Shown here: positions 6,046 to 7,679 of the stretch, in pieces
Numbering within the stretch: position 1 is the first letter of the stretch
How the letters are laid out: every line of letters begins with the position of its first letter
Assembly (NCBI GenBank): GCA_964428185.1
Contig: CAYRXH010000109.1
Coordinates: forward strand, 1 to 7,679
Direction of reading: 5' to 3'
Origin: CAYMAZ01 sp964428185
GTDB lineage: Bacteria; Bacteroidota; Bacteroidia; Bacteroidales; DTU049
Length of the DNA stretch: 7,679 bases
Notes under the pieces: generated by a model
What the model was told of the DNA's origin: nothing
Seen by the model: only the letters and a program-made list of their open reading frames with translations
Database searches by the model: none
Made by a program: the position numbers and the translations under genes

Positions 6046-6048
6046 CAT

Positions 6049-6222
6049 AAATCAGTTGAGAACTGAAAGGAGTTGCGATTGACTGTAATTGTGAAAGATT
6101 GATATTTTGCTGTTTTTAACTGTCTGAAAATAAATTAACTATAGATAAACAGGATTTTTTTCAAAAAAAAGGAGCAATTAATCGAAATTATTCGGATATT
6201 TGAAAAAAATTATGACCAGTTT
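6049..6222. other. Divergent intergenic region between smpB and the WD40 gene
   Basis: This stretch is very AT-rich. It contains a T7-C-A8 tract (6155-6170) and, on the plus strand, GATATTTG at 6195-6202. That is a 7-of-8 match to TAnnTTTG followed by an A-run, as at the moeA and pgk promoters, and is the best promoter candidate for the WD40 gene, 20 bases before its ATG. A small CGAA-ATTA-TTCG dyad lies at 6183-6194. I see no gene here. Confidence 0.4.
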
Positions 6223-7679
6223 ATGAAAAAGATCAGTTGTGTTCTCTTTACAGCCCTCATAATTTCCATACAGACACATTCTCAGGTGTTTATAAAAACA
6301 ATAAAGGCTCCTGAGCAAATGCCTACTTCCTGTGTTTTTTCTGCAGATGCTAAACAAATTTATGTGGGCAGTTATGATAAACTGATCTGGGTGTATGATC
6401 TGGCAACCGGCAAGGTTGCTGATACCTTAAAATTTCATGACGGTCCTGTGACAACTCTTGATGTTTCATCACAAGGAGTTCTTGCATCATCAGGCTGGGA
6501 CAAGCAGCTTGCTTTGTGGCAAAAAGGAGCCAACCAACCCGCTTTTATTATGAAGGGACACATTGACAAAGTAAACTGTGTTAAATTCAGTGATGATGGC
6601 TCTGTTCTTGTCAGTGGAGGTGATGATGGAAAAATTATTTTCTGGGATGTTACTACCGGAGGGAAGATTAAAGAAATTCAGGCCCATAAGGATCCTGTAA
6701 CAAACGTTTGCTGGCGATCAGACGGAAATGTCGTTGCTACAACCAGCTGGGATAAAAAGGTAAAACTCTGGAGCGTACAGACAGGTGAAATGATTGCAGA
6801 ACTGAGCGGACACAGAAATGTGACTAATTTTGTTTCATTCAGCATGTCTGATAAATTTCTGATCAGCACTTCTGATGATAATTCAATGATATTATGGGAA
6901 ACAGACTCAAACAGAATTTTTGCCAAGTTTGAATTTTACAAAAGACCCGTTTCAGGTGCGCTTTTTTTAAATAATGATCAGCAAATTATCAGCATTGACC
7001 ATGAGGGTGAAATAAAAATTTATAATAACATAAATCACCAAATGCTTTCACTGAAAAAGGCACACTCAGGAAAGATCGTAAGTTATGCTTGGGCTCCTTC
7101 AATTGCTATTTTGGCAACTCTTGGAGATGACAAAGACCTCCACCTGTGGGATTTGAGCGAATATACTCACTATGAATGTCTCAAGGCAAAACTCCCCACC
7201 ATTGAATTTATGAAAAAACCCAAAGATGAGTTTGAAACAACCGAGCAGTATGAAAGAAGACTGGCAGATTATGATAAACGAAAAATTGCTCTTGTGGAAG
7301 AATGTAAGAAAGATGCCATTCTCGAACAACAGGCACTTGAAAAAATGAAACTTGAAAAAGAAGCAGAAGCGTATAGTTATGTAACAATTTCTCTTTCTGG
7401 CATTGGAACCTATAATGCCGACAAAGCTGAGTATCCTGTCATGATTGGAAAACAGACATTTTATATTACCATGCAGCTTGAAGATGCTAAATCCTTCAAG
7501 GATAATTGGCAGAAAGCTAAGGTTAAGGCTGTAAAAAAGGATCTTGGTGCTGGCGCTGCTGAATACTATAATCTGGAAATGGAGCATCCTGTAACCGGAA
7601 CTATTTTCATGTTCGGTAATTACCTGACTTCTAAGTCCGATCCTGCTTACAAGATTTTCATTGAAAAACAAAAAAAATA
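6223..7679 (+). CDS. Secreted seven-bladed WD40-repeat protein with C-terminal domain, 3' end outside window
   Basis: The frame is open for 485 codons from the ATG at 6223 to the window edge, so the C-terminus is missing. Residues 1-21 are a Sec signal peptide (MKKISCVLFTALIIS, then a polar stretch ending HSQ), implying export to the periplasm or surface. Residues 24-312 hold seven WD40 repeats whose strand-d residues fall at 58, 99, 141, 183, 225, 267 and 309, a spacing of 41 then exactly 42 residues: a complete seven-bladed propeller. Residues 334-383 form a Lys/Glu-rich helical linker starting DEFETTEQYERR. From 384 a beta-rich region follows, with IGTYNADKAEYPV (394-406) and EDAKSFKDNW (420-429). 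I recall similar linker and tail motifs in other Bacteroidota exported proteins but cannot name the domain. No enzyme motif is seen; a protein-binding scaffold role is inferred. No clear Shine-Dalgarno sequence precedes the ATG. Confidence 0.9.
   Translation, partial: MKKISCVLFTALIISIQTHSQVFIKTIKAPEQMPTSCVFSADAKQIYVGSYDKLIWVYDLATGKVADTLKFHDGPVTTLDVSSQGVLASSGWDKQLALWQKGANQPAFIMKGHIDKVNCVKFSDDGSVLVSGGDDGKIIFWDVTTGGKIKEIQAHKDPVTNVCWRSDGNVVATTSWDKKVKLWSVQTGEMIAELSGHRNVTNFVSFSMSDKFLISTSDDNSMILWETDSNRIFAKFEFYKRPVSGALFLNNDQQIISIDHEGEIKIYNNINHQMLSLKKAHSGKIVSYAWAPSIAILATLGDDKDLHLWDLSEYTHYECLKAKLPTIEFMKKPKDEFETTEQYERRLADYDKRKIALVEECKKDAILEQQALEKMKLEKEAEAYSYVTISLSGIGTYNADKAEYPVMIGKQTFYITMQLEDAKSFKDNWQKAKVKAVKKDLGAGAAEYYNLEMEHPVTGTIFMFGNYLTSKSDPAYKIFIEKQKK

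Noticed and set aside
6155..6170. T7-C-A8 tract as an intrinsic terminator
   Set aside because: The stem would be pure A-T with a one-base loop and sits between divergent genes, where no terminator is needed. It is more likely promoter-region AT tract.
7099..7671. 190-codon open frame on the minus strand
   Set aside because: It lies fully opposite the WD40 gene. Its translation is Phe/Ser/Ile-rich with no family signature, as expected for the complement of Lys/Glu-rich codons.

Overview
The window looks like a chromosomal segment of an AT-rich member of the Bacteroidota. The evidence is the style of the SmpB and secreted WD40 proteins, mostly weak or absent Shine-Dalgarno sequences, and -7 elements of the TAnnTTTG type just upstream of moeA, pgk and smpB. 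I cannot name a genus. The window opens at a promoter and closes inside a gene.

Bases 15-3435 (+ strand) form a molybdenum cofactor (Moco) operon: moeA, moaA, moaC and a MOSC::MogA/MoaB fusion. MoaA and MoaC turn GTP into cyclic pyranopterin monophosphate. MPT synthase (MoaD/MoaE) would make molybdopterin but is not encoded here. The MogA/MoaB domain adenylylates molybdopterin and MoeA inserts molybdate. The MOSC domain probably handles sulfur or delivers the cofactor. The MoaA is unusually short: about 55 residues are missing between the barrel and the second Fe-S cluster, yet all recognisable catalytic motifs remain.

Bases 3447-5325 (- strand) run convergently to the Moco operon, with only 11 bp between the two stop codons. 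They hold a strongly divergent phosphoglycerate kinase followed by a nitroreductase-family flavoprotein, joined by a TAATG stop/start overlap. The kinase keeps the PGK fold signatures, but several normally invariant active-site segments are altered.

Bases 5303-5589 are non-coding and contain nested dyads upstream of the pgk promoter. smpB (trans-translation factor) follows on the - strand. No tmRNA gene is visible. After a divergent intergenic region (6037-6222), a + strand gene encodes an exported seven-bladed WD40 propeller with a helical linker and a C-terminal beta-rich domain. It runs off the end of the window without a stop.

No tRNA, rRNA, CRISPR array, insertion sequence or attachment site was recognised. 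The most interesting points are the compact MoaA, the altered PGK, the MOSC::MogA fusion and the WD40 protein's C-terminal domain.
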